DNA of 64,000 nucleotides, taken from assembly GCA_052174535.1 (NCBI GenBank), contig JBQMRQ010000022.1:1-64000 (forward strand), written 5' to 3'. This DNA is from Arsenophonus sp052174535 (GTDB taxonomy: Bacteria; Pseudomonadota; Gammaproteobacteria; Enterobacterales; Enterobacteriaceae). The translations under genes were made by a program, and so were the position numbers. The number at the start of each line of letters is the position of its first letter. The stretch's first letter is position 1. The notes beneath the pieces were generated by a model. That model made no database searches and was not told where the DNA came from. It was given only the letters and a program-made list of their open reading frames with translations. Positions 11,605 to 22,365 of this stretch are shown piece after piece.

Positions 11605-12630
11605 GTAAAGATTATTACCTTGCTCTTAGAGCAATTTATAACTACATATGCATTTCAATTGTTGCAGTTTTACATAATCTTTTCTAGTCAGATAATTCGA
11701 TAAATAAAACAACACTACACATAGAATATACTTAGGCATCTTTTTAATCAGCTGATATAACTGCTCACATTTTAAATATGAAATCCCTTATTAATAATTC
11801 TATGATTGTTAAATCTTATTAAGCGATGGTAGCTAATTTATACTCACTGATAAAAGTTTCATACCATTCACTTCCATCCGAATAAAAATGGATTCTTTAT
11901 AGATGATCAGTCTAAGAAGACGGCTCTAACATACTCTACATTAAACTCTTTAAGATCTAATCGGTTACAATGATCCCTGTTGATTTCTGCCAATTAAGAC
12001 TGTACGGTTCCGTTCCTTCTTTTTATCTCCTACTCTCTCACATCTTCTAGATTTTCTATGTAGAATATAATCCTTTTTTAAAGGATTCAGGGAAAATATT
12101 TTTTAACGTCAACAATACCACTTAATACATTTATGTTAGTTTGTCTCATACTGAAGCAAAAAAGTAATGATGAAAATCTAAACGTTGTTTTAAATTAATG
12201 GTTGTTTATTTTGCTAACTCCTGTAAAGTCAAGGTATTCACATACATCGAAGATAACTAAGCTATTTATTTTTGTGGATCTAGCTTCGCTAGAAGACTTC
12301 CAGTAAGGTTGTTAACATTTTTCTGAAATTTGTAGATTTTATAATAATATCATTGTAACCCTAAGTGAATATTTCAAGCGGATAACATGTTCACTATGAG
12401 AATATGGACAGGATGAAATGGAGTGAGTTGCTTCAATATATGAACCGAGATCATCCAATAGATTATTACCAAATCAACTAATGAGATGCAGATTTATGTT
12501 TCAATAAGTGAGAAAAAATTCTTTGAATTGTATGATTGTTTACTTTTTCATGACAACCTCTATAGTAAAAGTTTTTCTTACAGTATAAGAGATTTCTCTA
12601 CCAATAACTACCTTTACAAATAACTAGCTT
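11605..12630 (-). mobile_element. IS1595-family transposase remnant
   Basis: On the minus strand the translation includes segments equivalent to the IS1595 core: a FFPESFK-like segment near 12090, a DGVKWYETF-like segment near 11870, then INKGFHIQNVSSYIS near 11790 and LPNYLT near 11690. These correspond to the 'DExFFxxSxKG', 'SDGxxxY' and 'HIQNVNxYHSRLKxW...ATKYLxNYLxW' landmarks of the family. It abuts an IS481 copy on its left. It is frameshifted and inactive. Confidence 0.65.
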
Positions 12631-12639
12631 ATAAAAAGT

Positions 12640-14300
12640 ATACATCTATTAAATCAGGAAGATAATATACGATTTCATAATTAATCTGATAGGGTATTGA
12701 ACCGAAGCGCTTTATGGATCCCCTCCCAAAAAAATAATAATAACAGGATTGACTGAATTTTTTATGACATAAAAGATCATACAGTAATACGTTCAACTTC
12801 ACTCCTCAATTTCTTTCAATACAAGTATTATCTGCTTCTAGTTACGAATTCCGTGGTTTGAGTAAAGGCCTAGGCTCAAAGCCGCTGAATATACTTTTGC
12901 ATTGAAGAGTAATAACTGGCGGTATGTTTACCGGTAAATTGATTACCTATAGTGAATTAGAAATAATCTTAGTCTCCTCTTCTCACTTAAAAGTAACGTA
13001 AAGATAACTAGATCAATAGACTTGACAAATTTGGATGGGATGATGATTTTTGTTTCTCTGATAAGGGATGCACCCAGAGAATAATTTATCTAAACATATA
13101 CCCACAACTTGCCAAAGCTAAACTGCTTTTCATCATTAATGATGACTGGCTGGAAAACTTTCTTGAAAAAACAATAAAAGTATAAACTTATAGATCTATC
13201 GCTCTATTGAGAAAATCCTTATCTGTGGTCTTCTGTATTCAAAGAGATCCATCCGGCGTACTTATTTATTGTATCTATTCTGATATGTTCCTAACAGCCA
13301 TTTTTTCTGTCAAAGCTGCAAGTCAAAAACTTACATTTCATACATCGTTAAAATTATCAAGCAGTGATTAGCAGCACAGATTCATATTTTATCAGACTGT
13401 GCAACTCGCAACACATTACTTTCACTATGCCTATCTTCTTTACTTTTTTAAAAATAATTAGTTTTTCTGATGCTCAATGTTCTTGTTTCGTATTTCACCT
13501 GCACTTATGTTACAATTGGTACGCAAATAGGGTATTGAATTAGTATCTTCTATGCCTTTCACACTTATAGTTAGCAACTCAATCAATATCTTCAGGTTCA
13601 TTTCTCATCACTCTATAAGAGTCTGGATATTAAAGATATTATATGATATGAGGTTTTTTTTCAAAAAAGAGTGGTCGAAAAAATCTGGCAAGACGATGGT
13701 CATTCATCTACTTGCGTCCACAGCTATAATCTGATAAAATCTAATATGTCTTACTGTTCTGTAAGAAGATATCCATAATAATATATCCGCCACAGAAATT
13801 AGTGATAGCGTTACCTGAATCTACACAGTACCGGACGGTTACTGAAAAAGTTCACTTCGATAAAAAGATAAAATAGGGTAGTATCATTCTGTAAAATAGT
13901 TCGGGCGCTATCTTAGCTTTGGTATTCATGTTAAAATTTCGACCTTTCCGAAAGGAAAGTGATTATATATCACTATTATAACCACTTAATTGAGCAGTGC
14001 TAGCGGAGATTCCTAACGCAGGAAGATATGATTATGCACTATATTTAGCCATATTTCGGAGAGGCATTTTAAAATGATACATTACTATGATTTATTAACG
14101 AATCGTAAACAAAGTATACGATTACTGAAGCTATATAAGGCGCTGAAAGTGAGGTCTTGAAAAAACTAAAAATAGAGGGGTTTGCTCTTCTGATAAAAGA
14201 TTACTTTACGCGCATAGATTCGTAGCAATACATTTTATGTATCGACATGCTCTATTCTTACCAATATTAAGTTTGACAAACAAACAATGGAATTGTTATC
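12640..14300 (+). repeat. Unassigned dispersed repeat, copy 1
   Basis: About 13110-14000 is collinear, in inverse orientation, with 52400-51460 and with 64000-63600. The best conserved part is around 13560-13990; a short open stretch begins MPFTLIVSNSINIFRFISHH at 13552. The copies are too eroded to name the transposase or other protein. An IS element of a fourth family is the likely explanation. The part 12640-13110 is included only because it shows nothing else. Confidence 0.45.
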
Positions 14301-14499
14301 AGAAAGAATCCATACAATAGAAAATAATGATTATTAAACAATATCTAGAGTTAATTTTTCTAAATTTAGTGAATTATGTTAAAAAATATACAATCCAATA
14401 AAATTGGAACTTTTAATAGGACTAAATAAACTTATTCTATCTTAATTTAGCAGAAGATATGGTTTTTGCTATTAATTTAAAGAGGAATTCAATTTCTTA

Positions 14500-15180
14500 A
14501 CCATGAACATTTTTCAGATTAAAAGGCAGTTTGTAAATACCTAATGGATAGCTATGAGAGAGATACTCAGTTAAGATCACGTAAGAGAAGCGTCAGGGAT
14601 AATTGCTCGTAGTCTTTGTCTTGCATAAAACGGATGCAAATCTATTGAAGGGAATGGGATCTATGAATACGAAAAGATAACATTATAAAGTTTCGTTTGC
14701 ATTTATGGAAGATATTTTACACTAACTGCAGGTGTACAGGTTTTATAGTTTTTAAACGCTTTATACATTAGTTTTAGGGCTCTACTTCTTACTTTATTTT
14801 ATGCAAATTTTCTCTATTGGCTATGTAAACACCGATCGCAGATCAGATCGAAATACGATGAACTTTAAAAATTTACGTGCAACTCAATTGCCAGCAGTTC
14901 ATTAAAAGAGAAAACATTTTTGTAAGAAAACGACTACGGATTTCTGATCTATCAATAACATCGTTCAAAAAAGATGAGGGAATATAGTTCTGATCATCAG
15001 AACGTTTTCGCTATTTATCAACTGAAAAGTTTTGAATATGCCATATAACACTTAACTAAAGTAGTTTTAGGCTTTTTGTTGTCCTGAAAAGCAGTAATTT
15101 CATATGTTATAGTTTCTTTATGATGGAAACTTTATCATCATGATATTTTGTTTTAACTATATCCATTAGAGGGATATTAG
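14500..15180 (-). mobile_element. IS481-family transposase remnant
   Basis: The minus strand reads KAFKNYKPCTPAVSVKYLP in this region, equivalent to the 'FKSYEPGYLHVDVKYLPxM' landmark of IS481 transposases seen at 44870-44945. The stretch 15030-15180 matches the N-terminal ends of the other IS481 copies. No intact frame remains. Confidence 0.6.
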
Positions 15181-15342
15181 CATAAATAGGGCTTTACTAT
15201 GAGAGTTTATATAATAAACTTGAATCAAGCAAGTATTAACTTCTTAATCTTTAGGCAATAATATTAACCTATCGTTTAAATTTAAGCAGTTATTATCTGA
15301 GATAAATCTATTTATTTATATGTAGTGATTATTTTTTAGATG

Positions 15343-16713
15343 TTATTTCCCAATACAGAAGCTGGAAAAAATATGATCTAATAAATCGTCTGAACTAAAT
15401 TCCCCGGTAATTTCACTTAATGCTTGTTGTGTTAAACGAAGTTCTTCTGCTAATAACTCGCCTGAGTAAGCAAACACTAACTGTTGATAACCTTCCTGTA
15501 AATGCTCCGCTGCTATATTAAGTGCTTGAACATGACGTCGTCTGGCTAAGAATCCGCCTTCAATATGATAATTAAACTTAATGCTTTCTTTCAAATGCTG
15601 ACGTAATAAATCAATACCTTCTTTTCGATAAACTGAAAGGCTAATAAGTGAGTAATTACTAACTTTTGTTATTGCTATTGGTTCATCAGTAATATCAACT
15701 TTATTTCTAATTAGCGTAACAGGTAAAGATTTTGGCAATCGTGATATAAATTCAGGCAAAATTTGCTCAGGTTCAGTTGCTTCTGAAGTGGTACTATCCA
15801 CCATAAATAATATATGATCCGCTTGCTCTATTTCTCGCCAGGCTCGTTCAATACCTATTTTTTCAACTTCATCTGTTGCTTCACGTAAACCAGCAGTGTC
15901 AATAATATGTAAAGGCATACCATCAATATGAATATATTCACGTAATATATCTCTGGTAGTACCGGGAATATCTGTTACAATCGCTGTTTCATGTCCAGAT
16001 AGTGCATTTAATAAGCTAGATTTACCTGCATTCGGCTGTCCTGCAATCACAATTTTCATACCTTCTCGTAATAAGCTGCCTTGATAAGATTCTAAACGCA
16101 CACTATCTAAATGGGCTATTATTTCATTCAATTTTACTTCTATTTTATCATCAAATAAAAAATCAATTTTTTCATCTGGAAAATCAATTGCAGCTTCAAC
16201 ATGAATGCGCAAGTTAGTAAGCGCTTCCATCATTTTATGGATCTGTTTCGAGAAAACACCTTGTAATGAATTTACTGCTGAACGAGCAGCCTGCTCAGTA
16301 CTCGCATTGATTAGATCAGTAATAGCTTCTGCCTGAGCTAAATCCATTTTATTATTAAGAAAAGCGCGCTCAGAAAATTCACCAGGATTGGCAATTCGGA
16401 TCTCATCGATAACTAAAATTCGTTTAAGTAATAAATCAATGATGACCGGACCACCATGTCCTTGCAATTCAAGAACATCTTCACCTGTAAATGAATTGGG
16501 CGCAGGAAAATATAGTGCAATTCCCTGATCTAACACTTTACCAGTGTTATCGTAGAAAGGTAGGTAATCCGCATAACGTGGTTGAGGTAATTTACCTAAA
16601 ACAATGTGGGCAACTTCAGTAACTTTTGGTCCTGATATTCGCAAAATACCAATACCACCATATCCAGGAGGGGTTGCTTGCGCAATGATTGTATCATTGA
16701 TACATATGCTCAT
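15343..16713 (-). CDS. mnmE: tRNA modification GTPase MnmE
   Basis: MnmE, with its partner MnmG, installs the cmnm5 group on the wobble uridine U34 of several tRNAs, using methylene-tetrahydrofolate. The 456-residue protein is full length (E. coli 454). The N-terminal folate-binding domain includes LELQGHGGPVI (residues 81-91). The G domain has GQPNAGKS (225-232), a TTRDILRE switch, DTAGLREATDEVEKIG and RNKVD. The obligatory C-terminal CIGK (453-456) is kept. It closes the rpmH-rnpA-yidD-yidC-mnmE cluster, as in E. coli. A spacer of about 106 bases separates it from yidC. Confidence 0.97.
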   Translation of the reverse strand: MSICINDTIIAQATPPGYGGIGILRISGPKVTEVAHIVLGKLPQPRYADYLPFYDNTGKVLDQGIALYFPAPNSFTGEDVLELQGHGGPVIIDLLLKRILVIDEIRIANPGEFSERAFLNNKMDLAQAEAITDLINASTEQAARSAVNSLQGVFSKQIHKMMEALTNLRIHVEAAIDFPDEKIDFLFDDKIEVKLNEIIAHLDSVRLESYQGSLLREGMKIVIAGQPNAGKSSLLNALSGHETAIVTDIPGTTRDILREYIHIDGMPLHIIDTAGLREATDEVEKIGIERAWREIEQADHILFMVDSTTSEATEPEQILPEFISRLPKSLPVTLIRNKVDITDEPIAITKVSNYSLISLSVYRKEGIDLLRQHLKESIKFNYHIEGGFLARRRHVQALNIAAEHLQEGYQQLVFAYSGELLAEELRLTQQALSEITGEFSSDDLLDHIFSSFCIGK

Positions 16714-16819
16714 TTTATTCTCAATTCTTACAATAAAGATGCTTTAGGTGGTGTTTAATGATCGCCTTAATCTATTTTTTATTTATTATTTTTAAGTACA
16801 AATAACAAAATGCTAAAAC

Positions 16820-18457
16820 TTATCTTTTATCGCGACTATGTAGGCCACGCTTTTCTAAGCCACGATAAATAATTTGTTGCTGGATAATCGTTACCAGATT
16901 ACTAATGATATAATATAAAACTAAACCAGAAGGAAACCAGAAGAAAAATACCGTAAAAATAACCGGCATATAGGTCATAATTTTCTGTTGCATGGGATCA
17001 GTTACTGTTGTTGGTGAAATTTTTTGAATAAAATACATCGTTAAACCCATTAATAATGGTAGAATATAATATGGATCCTGGGCTGATAAATCTTGGATCC
17101 AACCAACAAAAGGAACATGACGTAGCTCAACAGAGCCTATTAACATATAATATAAAGCAAGAAAAATAGGCATTTGAATTAATAAAGGCAGACAACCACC
17201 TAACGGATTGACTTTTTCTGCTTTATAGAGAGCCATTATTTCTTGACTCATACGTTGCTTATCATCACCAATACGTTTTTTCATTGCTACAAGTTTTGGC
17301 TGCAGCAGACGCATTTTTGCCATTGAAGTATATTGTGCTTTAGTTAAAGGGTACATAATACCACGTACAATAAAAGTAATAACAATGATGGAAAAGCCCC
17401 AGTTACCGATAAAACCATGAATAAATTTTAATAATTTAAATAATGGTTGCGAAATAAACCACAGCCAACCATAATCAACAGTTAAGTCTAAATGTGGTGC
17501 AACTGTTGCCATTTCCGATTGTATTTCAGGCCCTACCCACAAAGTTGAGGTGTAATTTTCTTTACTATTAGCTGCTATTATTATCGGTGAACTCTTATAG
17601 CCAATAATAGCAATGGCTTTATTTAAATTGATTGTATAGAAAGTGTTTTGGTTCTTACTGCTTGGGATCCAAGCAGTAGCAAAATATTGCTGCAACATTG
17701 CAATCCAACCACCTTTAGTATTAACATTTAAATTATTATCAGTAATATCACTAAAACTATATTTTTTATAGTTTATTTCTTTGGAAGAGTATGCACTACC
17801 ACGATAGGTATGTAAGGGAAAATTATTACTTCCTGTATCACGTTCTTTTGGTAGTTCTGCAGTTTGTTTTAGTTGACCAAAAAAAGCCAGTATCAATGGT
17901 TTTCCACTGTTATTATCAATATTATACTCAATAGAAATATTATATTTACCACGTTTTAATAGATAGACTTTCTGATATATTAGGCCATCTTTACCCGTAA
18001 AGGTAAGAGGAACACGTAGTTCATTTTGCCCATCTTGTAACATACAATTTGTTGAAGTTGAGAGGTATAAAGGACGTAATCTATTATTGTAGGCAGGATT
18101 ATCTGGACCATCCTGACCAATCAAGCCGCTTTGTGCTTGATAAATAAAATCTTTACTAGTTTCCAATAAACGAAACGGATCAGATGAGTGTAATTTCTTA
18201 GGATAATGTAATAATTCAGCCTGATCAATATCTCCTCCACGGGTATTGATACGTAATTTAAGCACATCAGTTTTTACTGTGATAAATTGAGCTTGCTCAT
18301 GACTTAGATTAGCTTGGTCATTATGACTTGGTATATCCATTTGTTTTATAATTTGATCAGTCTTTATAAGTTGCGTTTTATCACTTTTCCATGTCTGCCA
18401 AATTAAAAACGAAATAAATAGCAAAGCGATGAATAAAAGATTACGTTGTGACTCCAT
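16820..18457 (-). CDS. yidC: Membrane protein insertase YidC
   Basis: YidC inserts and folds inner-membrane proteins, alone or with SecYEG. The 545-residue protein matches the E. coli length (548). An N-terminal membrane segment lies at about residues 6-22 (LLFIALLFISFLIW). It is followed by the large periplasmic P1 domain and the conserved C-terminal insertase domain from about residue 345. That domain includes NWGFSIIVITFIVRGIMYPL, LGGCLPLLIQMPIFLALYYM and FFFWFPSGLVLYYIISN, with the lipid-facing groove arginine in the first of these. It lies 17 bases downstream of yidD in the same cluster. Confidence 0.97.
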   Translation of the reverse strand: MESQRNLLFIALLFISFLIWQTWKSDKTQLIKTDQIIKQMDIPSHNDQANLSHEQAQFITVKTDVLKLRINTRGGDIDQAELLHYPKKLHSSDPFRLLETSKDFIYQAQSGLIGQDGPDNPAYNNRLRPLYLSTSTNCMLQDGQNELRVPLTFTGKDGLIYQKVYLLKRGKYNISIEYNIDNNSGKPLILAFFGQLKQTAELPKERDTGSNNFPLHTYRGSAYSSKEINYKKYSFSDITDNNLNVNTKGGWIAMLQQYFATAWIPSSKNQNTFYTINLNKAIAIIGYKSSPIIIAANSKENYTSTLWVGPEIQSEMATVAPHLDLTVDYGWLWFISQPLFKLLKFIHGFIGNWGFSIIVITFIVRGIMYPLTKAQYTSMAKMRLLQPKLVAMKKRIGDDKQRMSQEIMALYKAEKVNPLGGCLPLLIQMPIFLALYYMLIGSVELRHVPFVGWIQDLSAQDPYYILPLLMGLTMYFIQKISPTTVTDPMQQKIMTYMPVIFTVFFFWFPSGLVLYYIISNLVTIIQQQIIYRGLEKRGLHSRDKR

Positions 18458-18474
18458 CGTTAATATTCTCTATT

Positions 18475-18720
18475 CTAATCATTCTGTCTAGGTGGAACAG
18501 AATCTTCGCCACCTTTATGTAAAGGATGGCATTTTAATATGCGTTTCATCATTAACCAACTACCTTTTATCAATCCAAATTGATATAATGCTTCTATCCC
18601 ATATTGAGAACAGGTAGGGTTAAAACGGCAACGCGGCCCTAAGAATGGGCTTATTATCAATTGATAACCTCTTATTATTGAAATTAATAGCCGCGAGCTA
18701 AATGGCAGTGACGAAGCCAT
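18475..18720 (-). CDS. yidD: Membrane protein insertion efficiency factor YidD
   Basis: YidD is a small membrane-associated protein that assists YidC-dependent insertion. It has 81 residues (E. coli 85). The signature PRCRFNPTCSQYGIEAL and the later KRILKCHPLHKGGEDSVP are present, with the family's three cysteines. Its start overlaps the end of rnpA by 37 bases, the normal arrangement. Confidence 0.95.
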   Translation of the reverse strand: MASSLPFSSRLLISIIRGYQLIISPFLGPRCRFNPTCSQYGIEALYQFGLIKGSWLMMKRILKCHPLHKGGEDSVPPRQND

Positions 18721-19043
18721 AATTTGCCTAATATTTCAGTGATTTCTTGATTTTTAAAATCAGCAATTCCCTTTCTTAGTATTATCACAAAATCCATTGA
18801 AGGCAATTCATTCTGATGTAAACGAAAATATTCTCTCATTAATCGCTTAATACGATTGCGTTCATGCGCTCGTTTAATATTTTTTTTTGCGATAGAAAAA
18901 CCAATACGTGGGTACCCCAGCTCATTGAGGCGTCCAAGAATGATAATTTCTGGAGAACTCACCCGCTGAGGCTGTTGAAAGACATAATTAAAATGTCCGG
19001 GAATTAATAATTTTAACTCCCTAGGAAAAGCAAACATAACCAC
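18684..19043 (-). CDS. rnpA: Ribonuclease P protein component
   Basis: RnpA is the protein subunit of RNase P, which matures the 5' ends of tRNAs together with the M1 RNA. It has 119 residues, the same as E. coli. The RNA-binding signature AHERNRIKRLMREYFR is intact, as is the start FAFPRELKLL. The first codon chosen gives MVMFAFPREL, matching E. coli MVKLAFPREL; an internal ATG two codons later is possible. It follows rpmH by 10 bases and overlaps yidD. Confidence 0.96.
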   Translation of the reverse strand: MVMFAFPRELKLLIPGHFNYVFQQPQRVSSPEIIILGRLNELGYPRIGFSIAKKNIKRAHERNRIKRLMREYFRLHQNELPSMDFVIILRKGIADFKNQEITEILGKLWLRHCHLARGY

Positions 19044-19053
19044 TTTTCTAGGG

Positions 19054-19200
19054 TTACTTATTTGAAGAAACGGTTAGACTAGCGCGGCCTTTAGCACGAC
19101 GACGAGCCAAAACCTGACGACCATTTTTAGTAGCCATACGAGTACGGAAACCGTGAGAACGATTACGTTTTAGTATTGACGGTTGAAAAGTGCGTTTCAT
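19054..19200 (-). CDS. rpmH: Large ribosomal subunit protein bL34
   Basis: bL34 is a small basic ribosomal protein. The minus strand encodes 48 residues beginning MKRTFQPSILKRNRSHGFRT and ending with RASLTVSSNK. It matches E. coli bL34 (46 residues) almost throughout. It is the first gene of the leftward cluster with rnpA 10 bases downstream. Confidence 0.97.
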   Translation of the reverse strand: MKRTFQPSILKRNRSHGFRTRMATKNGRQVLARRRAKGRASLTVSSNK

Positions 19201-19610
19201 AGCGGTTTCTACCTAATTTAATAAAGCAGTTATTGTTGATTTAGTAAATTCATGACTGACCCAAAGTGGAACAAGCAATATGATATATCTAATCGTAATA
19301 ACACTAATAATAGCAAAGATATAGGATTGTAATAAAATATCTAGTATTACACAATGCAGGAAATAAATTCGATGCTTTATATTATATTCATTATTAGCTA
19401 CGATAAAAATTAAACGAATACTCTACCTTTCTTTTTTCTTATAAAGCAGAATTCCAGAAAACTAGAAAAATGATGATATCACACACAAGATGCAAAATTA
19501 TACGAATTTTCATGAAAATAGAAATCTTAAGGATAATTAAAAGCTTAAAAATTATTTCGTTCAAAATAAAAACTAATTGTTTAATTCCAAATTTTATCGC
19601 ACAGCCTTAT
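19201..19610. other. Spacer upstream of rpmH
   Basis: This is the expected promoter region for the rpmH operon. It is AT-rich, and no confident -35/-10 pair or DnaA box of the TTATCCACA type could be picked out by eye. Confidence 0.4.
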
Positions 19611-20640
19611 TTATGAAAAGGGGCGACTCTCTGAGAGATATAGTTAAGATAAAATATCATGATGATGAGGTATTCCATCTTCAGATAGCTACAACGCTTA
19701 AAATTAGAACTGCTCTTTAGGTCAGCAAGGAATCTGTATTTACTTTAACTAAGCATTATGTAGCATATCTAAACTTACCGTTTTTAAAAGATAAAGATGA
19801 GATGATGTTGATGATCACAGTCATATTTCACATCGTGTTCATTGGCGACCCTATCGCCTGCTCAATAAGCTGTAGAGTCGTAGCCCTTCTACAAACCCCT
19901 TTTCTTTTTTTAACGATTTTGTTAGCAGTTTGTACGCGAATTTCTAAAACTTATTTGCATTTAGATTTTCCCTGAATCGTTATTTACTTAGCCACAAGGA
20001 GGAAAATTTTCGTGAAATAAGGTAGGAAGTAAAGGTATCTTCAGAAGCTTAAGCATAAAGTATTTAAAAATATGAGTTTGGTTGTCTGCATATAGATGTG
20101 CAATTTATTCTGCAAATACAAAATAAAACTTCATGATGTTATCTTTCATATGTAAAAGATTGCGGTACTCAATAGATTTTTATCCTATTTTTAGAAATCT
20201 AAAATCAAAGCCAATGCTTTATGTTTCTTATTTGACCTTAATTTAGTATTTCTATGTCTATCTATAAAAGTATTTACAGATAATGTAAAGAATTTATAAA
20301 CCGTGCCTTCTAGTCTGCAAAAATGTTCAGCTACCTAAAACAGGTATTTTATCATTTGTATATAGAGATTGGTATAGAACATCGATTTAGCCAACCGAGG
20401 TTTCTCAAGCAAATGTTGATTACCATCAAGTGATTTAATATGCATATTAAGATGGGTTGCAAACCCCATCATTTTAATTTTAGTTAAGAGTTTAAGATTA
20501 CTTTACACGATATGCTCGATTGTGTAATCAAGAATTGCTTTAATCAGTATTGATACTAAAACTATACTGTAATCTATAAAATTAGTTCAAAGTTAAACCT
20601 AAATTATTTTAAAAAACCATATATTCTTCTGAATATAATA
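19610..20640 (+). mobile_element. IS481-family transposase remnant, near full length
   Basis: The copy runs from the N-terminal segment (19640-19830) to the C-terminal end. Near 20370-20480 the plus strand gives IEHRFSQPRFLKQMLITIK and then GCKPHHFN, matching the 'DIEHRLTxPRxPQTNGMxERFNxRIxxxLQTHHFNSG' region of IS481. It is inserted in the rpmH-dnaA interval and has decayed completely. Confidence 0.7.
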
Positions 20641-20975
20641 ATTAATTGTAAAATTTGATCTAAAGTTATTTATTACTAGGTGTTATGTATACACTAATAT
20701 ATGTGCTAGTATTCTTTTTCTTACTTATTCATTTATACATCTCTTAGTCCTAAATTTAACCTTGTTAATGAAAAGTGCTAAAACTGTCTAAAAGAATAAG
20801 GATCTTATTCAAATTTTGCGTTATGATCTATTATATAGTATTGAGATCATAGCTTATACATGAGATATAGTTTATCAAGTAAATATTCGATGAATCTTTT
20901 CTAGAGTATTAACAGTTTTATTATCTTATTAAGGTTTATACTTTTCATTGGTCTTGTTTTAGGGGAGTCTCCGTC
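20640..20975. promoter_or_regulatory. Upstream region of dnaA
   Basis: This 336-base AT-rich stretch must hold the dnaA promoter. A Shine-Dalgarno sequence AGGGGAG lies at 20961-20967, eight bases before the GTG start. No consensus DnaA box (TTATCCACA) was seen, which would be unusual for an autoregulated dnaA promoter. Confidence 0.45.
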
Positions 20976-22361
20976 GTGTTATTTTCACTTTGGCAGCAAT
21001 GTCTTGCTCGATTGCAGAATGAGTTACCTGCCACAGAATTCAGTATGTGGATACGCCCTCTCCAGGCAGAATTGAGTGATAATACATTAGCACTCTATGC
21101 TCCTAATCGCTTTGTATTAGATTGGGTAAGAGATAAATACATTAATAATATTAATCAATTATTGAGTGATTTTTGTGGTTCTGATGTACCTGCATTGAAA
21201 TTTGAAGTAGGTAATAAACCGCAAATAGCACAAAGTGGAGCTTTGACGAATATCGCAGCAAATAAAACTATTTCGACACCAATAAATTCAACAATACACC
21301 ATAGTTGGGATAATACACAAGTTCAACCTAAAGTAGTCTATCGTTCAAATGTGAATTCTAAGCATACTTTTAATAACTTTGTCGAAGGTAAATCAAATCA
21401 ACTTGCTCGAGCTGCTGCTAGCCAAGTAGCAGATAATCCTGGTGGAGCTTATAATCCACTTTTTCTTTATGGTGGCACGGGATTAGGTAAAACTCATTTG
21501 CTTCATGCAGTTGGTAATAACATCATGATGCATAAATCAAATGCAAAAGTAGTTTATATGCACTCTGAGCGTTTTGTTCAAGATATGGTAAAAGCATTAC
21601 AAAATAATGCAATTGAAGATTTTAAACGTTATTATCGCTCGGTAGACGCATTATTAATTGATGACATTCAGTTTTTTGCTAATAAAGAGCGTTCTCAAGA
21701 AGAATTTTTTCATACCTTTAATGCGTTACTTGAAGGTAACCAGCAAATCATTCTAACTTCAGATCGTTATCCTAAAGAAATTAATGGAGTTGAAGATCGA
21801 CTAAAATCTCGTTTTGGCTGGGGATTGACGGTTGCGATTGAACCACCAGAGTTAGAAACACGTGTCGCTATTCTGATGAAAAAAGCAGACGAAAATCAGA
21901 TACAATTACCTGATGAAGTTGCATTCTTTATTGCTAAACGCTTACGATCAAATGTTCGAGAATTAGAAGGGGCATTGAATCGGGTTATTGCTAATGCTAA
22001 CTTTACTGGTCGTGTGATTACTATTGATTTTGTTCGTGAAGCACTACGCGATCTACTAGCATTACAAGAGAAACTTGTCACTATTGATAATATTCAAAAA
22101 ATAGTTGCTGAATATTATAAAATTAAAGTTGCTGATTTGTTATCCAAGCGCCGTTTTCGTTCTGTAGCACGTCCAAGACAAATTGCAATGGCATTAGCAA
22201 AAGAGCTAACAAACCATAGTTTGCCAGAAATTGGCGATGCCTTTGGTGGACGAGATCATACAACTGTACTTCATGCCTGCAGAAAAATTGAGCAATTACG
22301 GGAGGAAAGTCACGATATTAAAGAAGATTTTTCTAATTTAATCAGAACATTAGCATCATAA
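20976..22361 (+). CDS. dnaA: Chromosomal replication initiator protein DnaA
   Basis: DnaA binds DnaA boxes at oriC, melts the origin and loads DnaB. The 461-residue protein (E. coli 467) begins at GTG, the same start codon as in E. coli, giving LFSLWQQCLARLQ. Domain I runs to about residue 85, followed by a short variable linker. The AAA+ domain has GGTGLGKTHLLHAVG (Walker A) and LLIDDIQFF (Walker B). The DNA-binding domain IV ends with the signature AFGGRDHTTVLHACRKI. It is followed by dnaN after 4 bases. Its presence is notable because several highly reduced symbionts have lost dnaA. Confidence 0.97.
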   Translation: MLFSLWQQCLARLQNELPATEFSMWIRPLQAELSDNTLALYAPNRFVLDWVRDKYINNINQLLSDFCGSDVPALKFEVGNKPQIAQSGALTNIAANKTISTPINSTIHHSWDNTQVQPKVVYRSNVNSKHTFNNFVEGKSNQLARAAASQVADNPGGAYNPLFLYGGTGLGKTHLLHAVGNNIMMHKSNAKVVYMHSERFVQDMVKALQNNAIEDFKRYYRSVDALLIDDIQFFANKERSQEEFFHTFNALLEGNQQIILTSDRYPKEINGVEDRLKSRFGWGLTVAIEPPELETRVAILMKKADENQIQLPDEVAFFIAKRLRSNVRELEGALNRVIANANFTGRVITIDFVREALRDLLALQEKLVTIDNIQKIVAEYYKIKVADLLSKRRFRSVARPRQIAMALAKELTNHSLPEIGDAFGGRDHTTVLHACRKIEQLREESHDIKEDFSNLIRTLAS

Positions 22362-22365
22362 TGCT

